DNA of 43,033 nucleotides from Nocardioides sp. IC4_145. Lineage in GTDB: Bacteria > Actinomycetota > Actinomycetes > Propionibacteriales > Nocardioidaceae. The position numbers and the translations under genes are program-made. The stretch covers positions 1 to 43,033 of the forward strand of contig NZ_JAANMS010000043.1 in assembly GCF_011250565.1 (NCBI RefSeq), read 5' to 3'. The notes under the pieces are model-generated. The model saw only the letters and a list, made by a program, of their open reading frames with translations. It searched no databases and was not told the origin of the DNA. This document shows, in pieces, positions 31,509-39,332 of the stretch (within the stretch, counting starts at the first letter, position 1; every line of letters starts with the position of its first letter).

Positions 31509-32369
31509 ATGCAGATCAACCGCTTCGCCCGCCGCCTCGCCGTGGCCACCACGTCCGTCGCCGTCGCCGGCACCGCCCTCGTCGGCGCGACCATGAGCAC
31601 GGCGCAGGCCGCGACCGTCACCAACGACTACACCTGCGCCGCCGGCCCGATCAACGCCGGCACGTTCACGCTGTCCGTCACCGGAGACATCCCGGTCCCG
31701 GAGTACTGGGCCGGCGCGGGCGTCCCTGCCGGTCTGCTCAACGTGACCGCCAGCGCCACCGTTCCGCCTGAGGCCGCCGGTCTGCTCACCGCTGCGGGCA
31801 TCGAGCGCGCCGAGTCGCCCGACTTCGGGTTCACGCTGGGCACCTCGAAGGCGCCCGTGCCGCTCGCCGGCGACTTCGTGACCCAGGACGGCACGACCAC
31901 GTGGAACGCCACCGGCAAGAACAGTGCATTCCAGACCCCGAAGCCCGGCGCCTACGACGTCCTCCTCCCGACCGTCTTCTCGCTTGCCACCAAGACGGCC
32001 ACCGCGGACTCGGTCACGCTCACCTGCACGATCGTCGAGGGTTCGACGCCCGCCGCGGTCGACACCATCACGCTCAACCAGCAGAGCGTCAAGGAGTTCA
32101 AGGCCAAGGGCGCGACGGTCAAGAAGGGCAAGAAGGCGACCGTCAAGGTCACCTCGCTCCAGGCCGACGCCGGTGCGGTCAACGCCGGCAAGGTCACCGC
32201 GTTCAAGGGCAAGAAGAAGGTCGGCTCCGCCAACGTCAAGAACGGCAAGGCCTCCATCAAGATCGCCAAGCTGCCCGTCGGCAAGAACAAGCTGACCCTG
32301 AAGTACGGCAACAACCCGAGCGTGAAGGCGGCGACCGCGAAGGTCACCGTCACCGTCAAGAAGAAGTGA
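31509..32369 (+). CDS. Secreted protein with Ig-like, lysine-rich C-terminal domain
   Basis: 286 residues. A Sec signal peptide (MQINRFARRLAVATTSVAVAGTALVGA...AQAA, cleavage near residue 35) precedes an N-terminal beta domain with paired cysteines (DYTCAAGP and LTCTIVEG). The last 95 residues form a bacterial Ig-like repeat domain very rich in Lys (VKKGKKATVKV, FKGKKKVGSANVKNGKASIKIAKLPVGKNKLTLKY). No anchor or enzymatic motif. It may bind acidic polymer or surface. ATG 31509 follows GGGAGGG. It separates selC from selA and has its own terminator, so it seems functionally unrelated to selenium. Confidence 0.82.
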   Translation: MQINRFARRLAVATTSVAVAGTALVGATMSTAQAATVTNDYTCAAGPINAGTFTLSVTGDIPVPEYWAGAGVPAGLLNVTASATVPPEAAGLLTAAGIERAESPDFGFTLGTSKAPVPLAGDFVTQDGTTTWNATGKNSAFQTPKPGAYDVLLPTVFSLATKTATADSVTLTCTIVEGSTPAAVDTITLNQQSVKEFKAKGATVKKGKKATVKVTSLQADAGAVNAGKVTAFKGKKKVGSANVKNGKASIKIAKLPVGKNKLTLKYGNNPSVKAATAKVTVTVKKK

Positions 32370-32409
32370 CGCGAGCCCCTCGGGGCACCGCAGCACCACG
32401 GCAGCACCA

Positions 32410-32444
32410 CGAACGCCCGGCCGGGTCTCCCGGCCGGGCGTTCG
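32410..32444 (+). terminator. Strong stem-loop, probable factor-independent-like terminator
   Basis: A perfect 16-bp stem (CGAACGCCCGGCCGGG and its complement) around a TCT loop, 41 bp after the secreted-protein stop. No T-run follows, as is usual in high-GC actinobacteria. It ends 23 bp before the selA start. Confidence 0.75.
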
Positions 32445-32467
32445 GCCGTCTCGGGCATGCTGACCCC

Positions 32468-33781
32468 GTGCCCAGCGACGACCCGAGACGACGGACGCCG
32501 CGCACCGACGCCGTCCTGGCCGACCCGCTCCTGGCCGAGCCGCGGACGCGGCTGGGCGACACGATCGTCAAGCGGGTCGTGGCCGAGACGCTCGAGCGGT
32601 GCCGCGCGGGCGAGGTCGCGCCCGAGGACGTGGCGGCGACGGCACACGCCGCGCTGCCGACGTACGCCGTCTCGTTGCGGCGGGTCGTCAACGCCACCGG
32701 CGTCGTGGTCCACACCAACCTCGGCCGGGCGCCGCTCTCCGAGGCGGCCGTCGAGGCGCTCACCGTCGCGGCCGGGGCGACCGACGTCGAGCTCGACCTC
32801 GCGACCGGCCGCCGGGGTCGGCGCGGCCGGGACACCATCGCCGCCCTGGCCGCGGCGGTGCCGGACGCCGGCGGGGTGCACGTCGTCAACAACGGCGCAG
32901 CCGCCCTGGCGCTGGTCACCTGCGCGCTGGCCGCCGGCCGCGTCGTCGTGATCGCCCGCGGGGAGCTGGTGGAGATCGGCGACGGGTTCCGCATCCCCGA
33001 GCTGCTCGAGTCCGTCGGTGCGCGGCTGCGCGAGGTCGGCACGACGAACCGGGTGCGGCTGGCGGACTACGACGCCGCGATCGACGACGACGTCGCGTTC
33101 GTGCTCAAGGTGCACCCCTCGAACTTCCTCGTCTCCGGCTTCACCTCCTCCGTCCCCGTCCGCGACCTGGCGACGCTGCCGGTGCCGGTCGTCGCCGACA
33201 TCGGGTCGGGCCTGCTCGCGCCGCACCCGCGACTGCCGGACGAGCCGAGCGCGGCCGCTGCCCTGAAGGAGGGCGCCGACCTGGTGACCGCCTCCGGCGA
33301 CAAGCTGCTGGGCGGCCCGCAGTGCGGGCTGCTGCTGGGGCGCGCGGACCTGGTGGAGTCGCTGCGTCGACACCCGTTCGCCCGCGCGCTGCGCGTCGAC
33401 AAGCTCACCCTCGCCGCGCTGGAGGCGACCCTGACCGGACCCGTGCCGCCGGTCGCGGCGGCGCTGACCGCGGACCCGCTCGCCCTGCGGGCGCGGGCCG
33501 AGGCGCTGGCCGCGGCGATCGGCGAGGTGCCCGGCGGGAGCGCCGAGGCGGTCGACTCGACCGCGGCCGTCGGCGGCGGCGGCGCTCCCGGGGTCGACCT
33601 GCCCTCCGCGGCGGTCGCACTGCCCGCCGCGCTGGCCGAGCCGCTGCGCCTCGACGCCGAGCTCCCGGTCGTGGGCCGGGTCGAGCGCGGCCGGTTGCTC
33701 CTCGACCTGGTCGCGGTCGAGCCGGCCGACGACGCACGGGTCGCCGCCGTCGTACGCCGTGTCGCCGGCGCGGGAGCCTGA
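32468..33781 (+). CDS. selA: L-seryl-tRNA(Sec) selenium transferase
   Basis: 437 residues, PLP-dependent. The N-terminal RRVVNATGVVVHTNLGRAPLS is the SelA hallmark. Next are HVVNNGAAALALV, RGELVEIGDGFRIPELL and the Lys-bearing block SGDKLLGGPQCG (PLP Schiff-base Lys near residue 280). RVDKLTLAALEATL and GRVERGRLLLDL complete it. SelA converts Ser-tRNA-Sec to Sec-tRNA-Sec with selenophosphate. GTG 32468 has a CATGCT hexamer 6 nt before it, so a leaderless message is plausible. Its stop lies 2 bp before the selB start, so the two form an operon. Confidence 0.96.
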   Translation: MPSDDPRRRTPRTDAVLADPLLAEPRTRLGDTIVKRVVAETLERCRAGEVAPEDVAATAHAALPTYAVSLRRVVNATGVVVHTNLGRAPLSEAAVEALTVAAGATDVELDLATGRRGRRGRDTIAALAAAVPDAGGVHVVNNGAAALALVTCALAAGRVVVIARGELVEIGDGFRIPELLESVGARLREVGTTNRVRLADYDAAIDDDVAFVLKVHPSNFLVSGFTSSVPVRDLATLPVPVVADIGSGLLAPHPRLPDEPSAAAALKEGADLVTASGDKLLGGPQCGLLLGRADLVESLRRHPFARALRVDKLTLAALEATLTGPVPPVAAALTADPLALRARAEALAAAIGEVPGGSAEAVDSTAAVGGGGAPGVDLPSAAVALPAALAEPLRLDAELPVVGRVERGRLLLDLVAVEPADDARVAAVVRRVAGAGA

Positions 33782-33783
33782 GC

Positions 33784-35574
33784 GTGCACGTCGTCGCCAC
33801 CGCCGGTCACGTCGACCACGGCAAGTCCACCCTCGTCCACGCCCTCACCGGCATGGAGCCCGACCGGCTCGCCGAGGAGCGCGCCCGCGGGCTGTCGATC
33901 CAGCTCGGCTACGCCTGGACCGAGCTGCCCACCGACACCGGCAGCGAGCAGGTCGCGTTCGTCGACGTGCCCGGCCACGAACGGTTCGTCACCACCATGC
34001 TCGCCGGCATCGGGCCCGTCCCCGCGGCGCTGCTCGCCGTCGCCGCCGACGACCCGTGGATGCCCCAGGCCGCGGAGCACCTCGCCGCCCTCGACGCGCT
34101 CGGTGTCGCGCACGGCGTCGTGGCGGTCACCCGCGCGGACCTCGCCGACCCCGCGCCGATGGTCGAGCGCGCGCGGGCCGAGGTCGACCGCACCTCGCTG
34201 GTCGGCGCGCCCGTGGTCCCGGTCAGCGCCCGCACCGGCGCCGGCCTCGACGAGCTGCGCGAGCACCTCGCCGCCCTCGTCGCCCGCCTGCCGCAGCCCG
34301 ACCCCGCCGCGGCCGTGCGGCTGTGGGTCGACCGCCGGTTCACCATCACCGGCGCCGGGACGGTGGTGACGGGCACGCTGCCGGCCGGGACGGTACGCCG
34401 TGGCGACGCGCTCGAGCTGTGGTCCGGGGGCCCGGCCGCGCCGGTCCGCGTGCGCGGCGTCCAGTCGCTCGGCGCCGGGGTCGACGCGGCCGCCGGGGTG
34501 GCCCGGGTCGCCCTCAACCTCACCGGCGACGGCCTCGACCGGGTCGACCGCGACAGCGTGCTGGTCACGCCGGGCGCGTTCCACCCCGCGACGACGGTCG
34601 ACGTCCGGGTGACCGGGGAGGGACGCATGCCGGAGCGACCGGTGCTGCACGTCGGGGCTGCGTCGTTCGCGGTCCGGGCGCGGCCGCTCGCCGGCGACGA
34701 GGGCGCGCTGGTGCGGCTCGCGCTGCCGCGGGCGGTGCCGCTGCGGGTCGGTGACCGGGCGCTGCTCCGCGACCCCGGGTCGCGCCTCGTCTGGGGCGTG
34801 CGGGTGCTCGACCCCGAGCCGCCGCCGCTCGACCGGCGCGGCGACGCCGCCGCCCGCTCCCGGGTGCTGGCGACCGTCGGCGACGAGCCGGACCTGGCCG
34901 GCGAGCTGGACCGTCGCGGCCTGGTCGCGGCCGCCCTCCTCGAGCGCCTCGGGGTCCCGACCACTCCCCTGCCCGACGGCGCGGTCGACGCCGACGGCAC
35001 CTTCGTCTCCGCGGCCCGGGCCGCCGCCCTCGCCCGCGAGGTCGCCGAAGCGGTCCGCAAGCACGACGCGGCCCACCCCCTCGACCGTGGCGTGCCGGCA
35101 ACGGCGCTCGCCGACCGGCTCGGCGTGCCGGCCGCGGTCGTCGCGGCGGTCGCGCCTCGCGTGGACGGCGGGCGCGTCGAGCGCGGTCGCGTCGTTGTCG
35201 GGGACGCAGGCCCGGCTCTGCCGGCAGACCTCGAGCGCGCGCTGGCCGAGCTTGCGACGGACCTCGCCGACGAGCCGTTCGCGGCGCCCCCCGCCGACCG
35301 GCTCGCCGCCCTCGGCCTCGACCCGCGGCGTACCGCTGCTGCCGCCAAGGCCGGCCGACTCCTCCGCCTCGCGCCCGCGGTCGTGCTGCTGCCCGGCGCG
35401 GACGCCCTCGCGGTCGAGCGGTTGCGCGGGCTGCCGCAGCCGTTCACCACCAGCGAGGCCCGGCAGGCGCTCGGCACGTCGCGCCGGGTCGTGCTCCCGC
35501 TGCTCGAGCACCTCGACCGCGCCGGCCGCACCCGGCGACTGCCGGACGACCGCCGGCAGGTCGTCGACCGCTGA
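33784..35574 (+). CDS. selB: Selenocysteine-specific elongation factor
   Basis: 596 residues. The GTPase domain has ATAGHVDHGKST (residues 6-17) and VDVPGHERFV (DxxG, near 61). The G4 motif is divergent (TRAD at about 117-120 in place of NKxD). Domains II/III (RFTITGAGTVVTG) follow, then the extended C-terminus made of winged helices that bind the SECIS hairpin. The last one reads FTTSEARQALGTSRRVVLPLLEHLDRAGRTRRL. SelB brings Sec-tRNA-Sec to UGA. GTG 33784 is coupled to selA. The gene ends 20 bp from the convergent helicase gene. Confidence 0.96.
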   Translation: MHVVATAGHVDHGKSTLVHALTGMEPDRLAEERARGLSIQLGYAWTELPTDTGSEQVAFVDVPGHERFVTTMLAGIGPVPAALLAVAADDPWMPQAAEHLAALDALGVAHGVVAVTRADLADPAPMVERARAEVDRTSLVGAPVVPVSARTGAGLDELREHLAALVARLPQPDPAAAVRLWVDRRFTITGAGTVVTGTLPAGTVRRGDALELWSGGPAAPVRVRGVQSLGAGVDAAAGVARVALNLTGDGLDRVDRDSVLVTPGAFHPATTVDVRVTGEGRMPERPVLHVGAASFAVRARPLAGDEGALVRLALPRAVPLRVGDRALLRDPGSRLVWGVRVLDPEPPPLDRRGDAAARSRVLATVGDEPDLAGELDRRGLVAAALLERLGVPTTPLPDGAVDADGTFVSAARAAALAREVAEAVRKHDAAHPLDRGVPATALADRLGVPAAVVAAVAPRVDGGRVERGRVVVGDAGPALPADLERALAELATDLADEPFAAPPADRLAALGLDPRRTAAAAKAGRLLRLAPAVVLLPGADALAVERLRGLPQPFTTSEARQALGTSRRVVLPLLEHLDRAGRTRRLPDDRRQVVDR

Positions 35575-35594
35575 GGGCGTGCCCCGGGAGCGCC

Positions 35595-38500
35595 TCAGTC
35601 CTCCAGCAGCGCCCGGACGTCGTCGGCGGTGACCGCGGCCGACATGGCCCCGTCGCCGTCGACCACCTGGGCGAAGAGCGCGGCCTTGCGGGCCTTGAGC
35701 TCCATCACCTTCTCCTCGATGGTGTCGGTGGCGACCAGGCGGTAGACAGTGACGGGTGAGTGCTGCCCGATCCGGTGGGCCCGGTCGACGGCCTGGGCCT
35801 CGGTGGCGGGGTTCCACCACGGGTCGAGGACGAAGACGTAGGTCGCCTCGGTCAGCGTCAGCCCGACGCCGCCGGCCTTGAGGCTGATGAGGAACGCCGA
35901 GGCGTCGCCGTTGCGGAACCCCTCGATCGCTGCGTCCCGGTCCCGCGTGCGGCCGTCGAGGTAGGAGTAGGACAGCCCCTCGACGTCGAGCCGCTCGCGC
36001 ACCCGCGCGAGGAAGCCGGTGAACTGGCTGAACACCAGCGCCCGGTGGCCCTCCTCGGCCAGCTCGCGCAGGTGGTCGGCGAGCAGGTCGATCTTGGCCG
36101 AGCCGACCGAATCGAGCTCCGGGTCGACGAGGTACGGGTCGAGGCTGAGCTGGCGCAGCTTGGTCAGCGAGCTGAAGATCGCGACCCGGTTGGCGGCGAA
36201 GTCCTCCTGGATCAGGCCGAGGATGTGCTGGCGCTCGCGCTGCAGGTGCGCGTCGTACACCTTGCGGTGCTTGGCCCCCAGCGCCACGTCGAGCACCTGC
36301 TCCTGCTTGGGCGGCAGGTCGGCGGCGACCAGCTCCTTGGTGCGGCGTAGCAGGAACGGGCGGATCCGGGTGCGAAAGCGTCGCAGCGCGGCCTCGTCGC
36401 CCTGCTTCTCCACCGGCTTGGCGACGATCTCGCCGAACTTCTTCGGGTGCGGGTAGAGCCCGGGCGCCACGATCGAGAGCAGCGACCACAGCTCCATCAG
36501 CCGGTTCTCGAACGGCGTGCCCGTCAGCGCCAGGCGGAACGGCGCGTCGACGAGCCGCACGGCCTGGTAGGTCTTGCCCTGGTGGTTCTTGACCTGCTGC
36601 GCCTCGTCGAGCACCAGCCCGCCCCACGGCATCGCGGCGTAGTCGTCGGACTCCAGGCGGAGCAGCGTGTACGTCGTCACCACGACGTCCGCGCCGGCGA
36701 TGACGTCCTTGAGCTCCTCGCCGCGGCGCCGGCGGCCGGCGGTCACCGCGCGGACGTCCAGCCCGGGGGCGTGGGTCGCGGCCTCGCGGACCCAGCCCGG
36801 CACGACACTCGTGGGCGCGACCACCAGGAAGGGTCCCGCTCCCTGGGCTCGCGCGTGGCTGATCAGCGCGAGCGTCTGCAGCGTCTTGCCGAGGCCCATG
36901 TCGTCGGCGAGGATCCCGCCGAGCCCGGCGTCGTGGAGGAAGGCGAGCCAGCGGAACCCCTGGAGCTGGTACTCCCGCAGCGTGCTCACCATGCCCGGCG
37001 GGTCCACCTCGGGCAGGGTGGTGAGGCCGCGCAGCGCCTGCGCCGCCTCGACCCACTGGCGGGCCTGCTCGTCGACGACGCCGATCTCCGCCAGCTCGCC
37101 CCACGTGCCGAGGTCGCCGGCGCCGACACCGATCGAGTCGGGGTCCTTCTGCTCCGACAGCTCCTCGGCCGCCCGCACCGCCTCGGCGAGGCGGGTGAGC
37201 GCGGGGTGGGCCGTCGGCAGGTGCCGGCCGCTGGGGAGGAACACCATCTCCTCGTCGTGGCGCAACGCCTCGGTGATCGCCTCGATGAGCGAGGACAGCG
37301 GCACCTCCTCGCCGTCGACGTCGATGACCACCCGGAGGTTCAGCCAGTCGACCCGGCCCTCGCCGGACTGGTCGTCGAGCTCGAACCGGATCTCCGGCTC
37401 GCCCTCGGCGGCGCGGTGGTCGGGCTGGATGCCGACGTCCTCGACCTCGACGAGCGGGTCCTCGCGAAGGTCGGGCAGCACCTCGCCGACGAGGGTCAGC
37501 AGCCGGCTGCCGCGCAGCAGCTGGCTCGCGACCAGCGCGCCGTCCTCGCCGCGGAGCAGCTCGTCGCCGGTCGCGCCGAGGTCGAGCCGGTCGAGGTGGG
37601 CGCGTTCGCGGTCGTGACGTCGTGCCGCCCTCGACGCTGCGCCCGCGTCGAGCGGCGCGCGGACCTCGTGGTCGCCCGTGCGGTAGGACCAGCCCCAGGT
37701 GACCTCGGCCGTGCCGGGTCCCTTCCAGGCGATGGTGAGCACCAGGGCCGGCGGCTGCTCCTCGGGCACCGGCACCGACCCGTCGCGCGAGGCGACGGGC
37801 AGGTGGCGGCGCAGCCGCGGCAGGTGGGTGCTGACGAAGAGCTCGCCCTGGTCGGCGGGGATGCGCAGCGGGTCGGGGTTCTCGACCAGACGCCGCACCG
37901 GCTCGGGGACCAGCCGGTCCAGCGGCGCCAGGACCAGCGTCCCGGCGGCCTCGTCGAGCAGGCCGACGCCGTGGCCGCGCTGGCCGACCACGAGCAGCTC
38001 GTCACCGGTCCAGAAGCGGTCGTCGTGCCACACGCCGACCACGAGCCGCGCGGCGCCGGTGTCGGCTTCCTCGGGGCCGTCGGCGCTGAGCTCGGCGCTG
38101 AGCGACAGCGGTCGCGGGGCGAGGGTCACCGAGGTCAGGCCTCCCCCGCCGCGGAGCTGCACGCCCGCGGCACGGGCCCGGTCGAGCATCGCCCAAAGAC
38201 CGGGCCCGAAGTCGTCGAGGGGTGACTCGCCCGAGCCGTAGTAGTACGGCGAGCGCCGGGCCCCGGCCAGCTCCAGCAGCGGCGCGAGCTGGTCGGGGTC
38301 GTGGGTGCGGGAGTACGACACCCGGGTCAGCTCGTCCCACCCGACACCGCGCTTGACCCACTTGCCGCGCGCACCGGAGCCGAGGGGGCGCATCCGCAGC
38401 GAGGGCCGGCTCGCCCGGACCTGCCAGGACGGGGCGCGTCGGTGCGCGGAGGCGTCGCGCCGCGCCTCGGGTCGGTCGAGCGAGACCTCGAGCGCGAGCG

Positions 38501-38918
38501 CCTGGGTGCGACCGTCGGCCGGGCCGGCGTCGAGCTCGTCGAGCACCCGCCCGAGTCGCTCGGTCCAGGCCGGGCCGGCGCCGGCCTGCCCGGACTGCCC
38601 TGCCTGCTCGGCCTTCTGCCGGCTGATGGTCAGCGCCAGCGCGGCGCCGTGCTTGCAGCCCACCCCCACGGGGCAGGTGCAGTCGCTGTAGAGCTCCCAC
38701 CGGCTCGGGGTCCGCACCGCGCACAGCTCGACCTCGTAGGGCTGGGGCGACGAGCCCTCGACGGTCGCAGCCACCACGACCTCGTCCACGTCCGCGCCGA
38801 CCAGCCGGATGTCGTCGACGAAGCGGCCGACGTACTCCTGCGCCCGGGTGACCGTGCCAGCGTCGAAGGAACGCTGCACCATCGACTCGTCCAGGTCCGG
38901 CAGTGGCGACTGGGACAC
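35595..38918 (-). CDS. SWIM zinc-finger SNF2/DEAD-like helicase
   Basis: 1107 residues. The SWIM motif CTCPVGVGCKHG is near residue 80. The SNF2 ATPase core lies in the C-terminal half: ADDMGLGKT (Walker A), DEAQQVKN (Walker B/DEAQ), LTGTPFENRL, SYLDGRTRDRD, FLISLKAGGVGLTLTEA and RAHRIGQ. Such proteins are predicted dsDNA translocases in chromosome or repair functions. GTG 38918 is preferred to ATG 38942 because AGGAGGGG sits at ideal distance from the GTG. It is convergent with selB. Its upstream region contains the hairpin cluster at 39061-39187. Confidence 0.94.
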   Translation of the reverse strand: MSQSPLPDLDESMVQRSFDAGTVTRAQEYVGRFVDDIRLVGADVDEVVVAATVEGSSPQPYEVELCAVRTPSRWELYSDCTCPVGVGCKHGAALALTISRQKAEQAGQSGQAGAGPAWTERLGRVLDELDAGPADGRTQALALEVSLDRPEARRDASAHRRAPSWQVRASRPSLRMRPLGSGARGKWVKRGVGWDELTRVSYSRTHDPDQLAPLLELAGARRSPYYYGSGESPLDDFGPGLWAMLDRARAAGVQLRGGGGLTSVTLAPRPLSLSAELSADGPEEADTGAARLVVGVWHDDRFWTGDELLVVGQRGHGVGLLDEAAGTLVLAPLDRLVPEPVRRLVENPDPLRIPADQGELFVSTHLPRLRRHLPVASRDGSVPVPEEQPPALVLTIAWKGPGTAEVTWGWSYRTGDHEVRAPLDAGAASRAARRHDRERAHLDRLDLGATGDELLRGEDGALVASQLLRGSRLLTLVGEVLPDLREDPLVEVEDVGIQPDHRAAEGEPEIRFELDDQSGEGRVDWLNLRVVIDVDGEEVPLSSLIEAITEALRHDEEMVFLPSGRHLPTAHPALTRLAEAVRAAEELSEQKDPDSIGVGAGDLGTWGELAEIGVVDEQARQWVEAAQALRGLTTLPEVDPPGMVSTLREYQLQGFRWLAFLHDAGLGGILADDMGLGKTLQTLALISHARAQGAGPFLVVAPTSVVPGWVREAATHAPGLDVRAVTAGRRRRGEELKDVIAGADVVVTTYTLLRLESDDYAAMPWGGLVLDEAQQVKNHQGKTYQAVRLVDAPFRLALTGTPFENRLMELWSLLSIVAPGLYPHPKKFGEIVAKPVEKQGDEAALRRFRTRIRPFLLRRTKELVAADLPPKQEQVLDVALGAKHRKVYDAHLQRERQHILGLIQEDFAANRVAIFSSLTKLRQLSLDPYLVDPELDSVGSAKIDLLADHLRELAEEGHRALVFSQFTGFLARVRERLDVEGLSYSYLDGRTRDRDAAIEGFRNGDASAFLISLKAGGVGLTLTEATYVFVLDPWWNPATEAQAVDRAHRIGQHSPVTVYRLVATDTIEEKVMELKARKAALFAQVVDGDGAMSAAVTADDVRALLED

Positions 38919-39060
38919 GGCCCCTCCTGTCTCGTCGTCCATGGGTCTTGTCCGCGACGATCATCCCCCGCGCCGCCGACATCGACGCCGTCGGTGGGGC
39001 GCGGCTGTGGACAACCACGCCGACCCCGTCGTCGACAGGCACAACACTGCTCGGCGCCCC

Positions 39061-39187
39061 GTGTTCCCGGGGGCCCGCGACGAGGCGGGAACACGGACGC
39101 CCGCCCTCCAGGGGGGACCGAGGGCGGGCGACCGTGTGCGCTCCTGGTGGATCGCTGCCCGGCCCCACAGGGGGACCGAGGCCGGGC
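39061..39187. other. Noncoding hairpin cluster with two related stem-loops
   Basis: The 414 bp between the helicase start and the M6 protease end hold no convincing gene. Hairpins are: GTGTTCCCG/CGGGAACAC (39061-39069 with 39086-39094); GCCCGCCCTC/GAGGGCGGGC (39099-39108 with 39120-39129); GCCCGGCC/GGCCGGGC (39157-39164 with 39180-39187). The last two share the loop core AGGGGGACCGA. On the minus strand they would lie upstream of the helicase start, and alternative inner pairings are possible. Confidence 0.6.
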
Positions 39188-39279
39188 GGCGCTCCGGAAG
39201 GTGCTTCGACCGACACCTGTCACGGACGTCCCGGCCCGTTACACCGACCTCCGACCGGTCTGGACCGGGAACGGACGGA

Positions 39280-39300
39280 GCCCGGCGCGTCGCGCCGGGC
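39280..39300 (-). terminator. Probable terminator of the M6 protease gene
   Basis: GCCCGGCGCG and CGCGCCGGGC form a 10-bp perfect inverted repeat around a single T, 32 bp beyond the protease stop in the minus-strand direction. The real loop would be four or five bases. No U-tract. Confidence 0.6.
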
Positions 39301-39332
39301 CCCGCCCAGTGGAGGTCGTGCGAAGAAGGAGG

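Noticed and set aside
33067..37104. A 1345-codon minus-strand open frame crossing selA, selB and the helicase C-terminus
   Set aside because: It overlaps confidently identified genes in other frames and has low-complexity Arg/Ala/Gly content.
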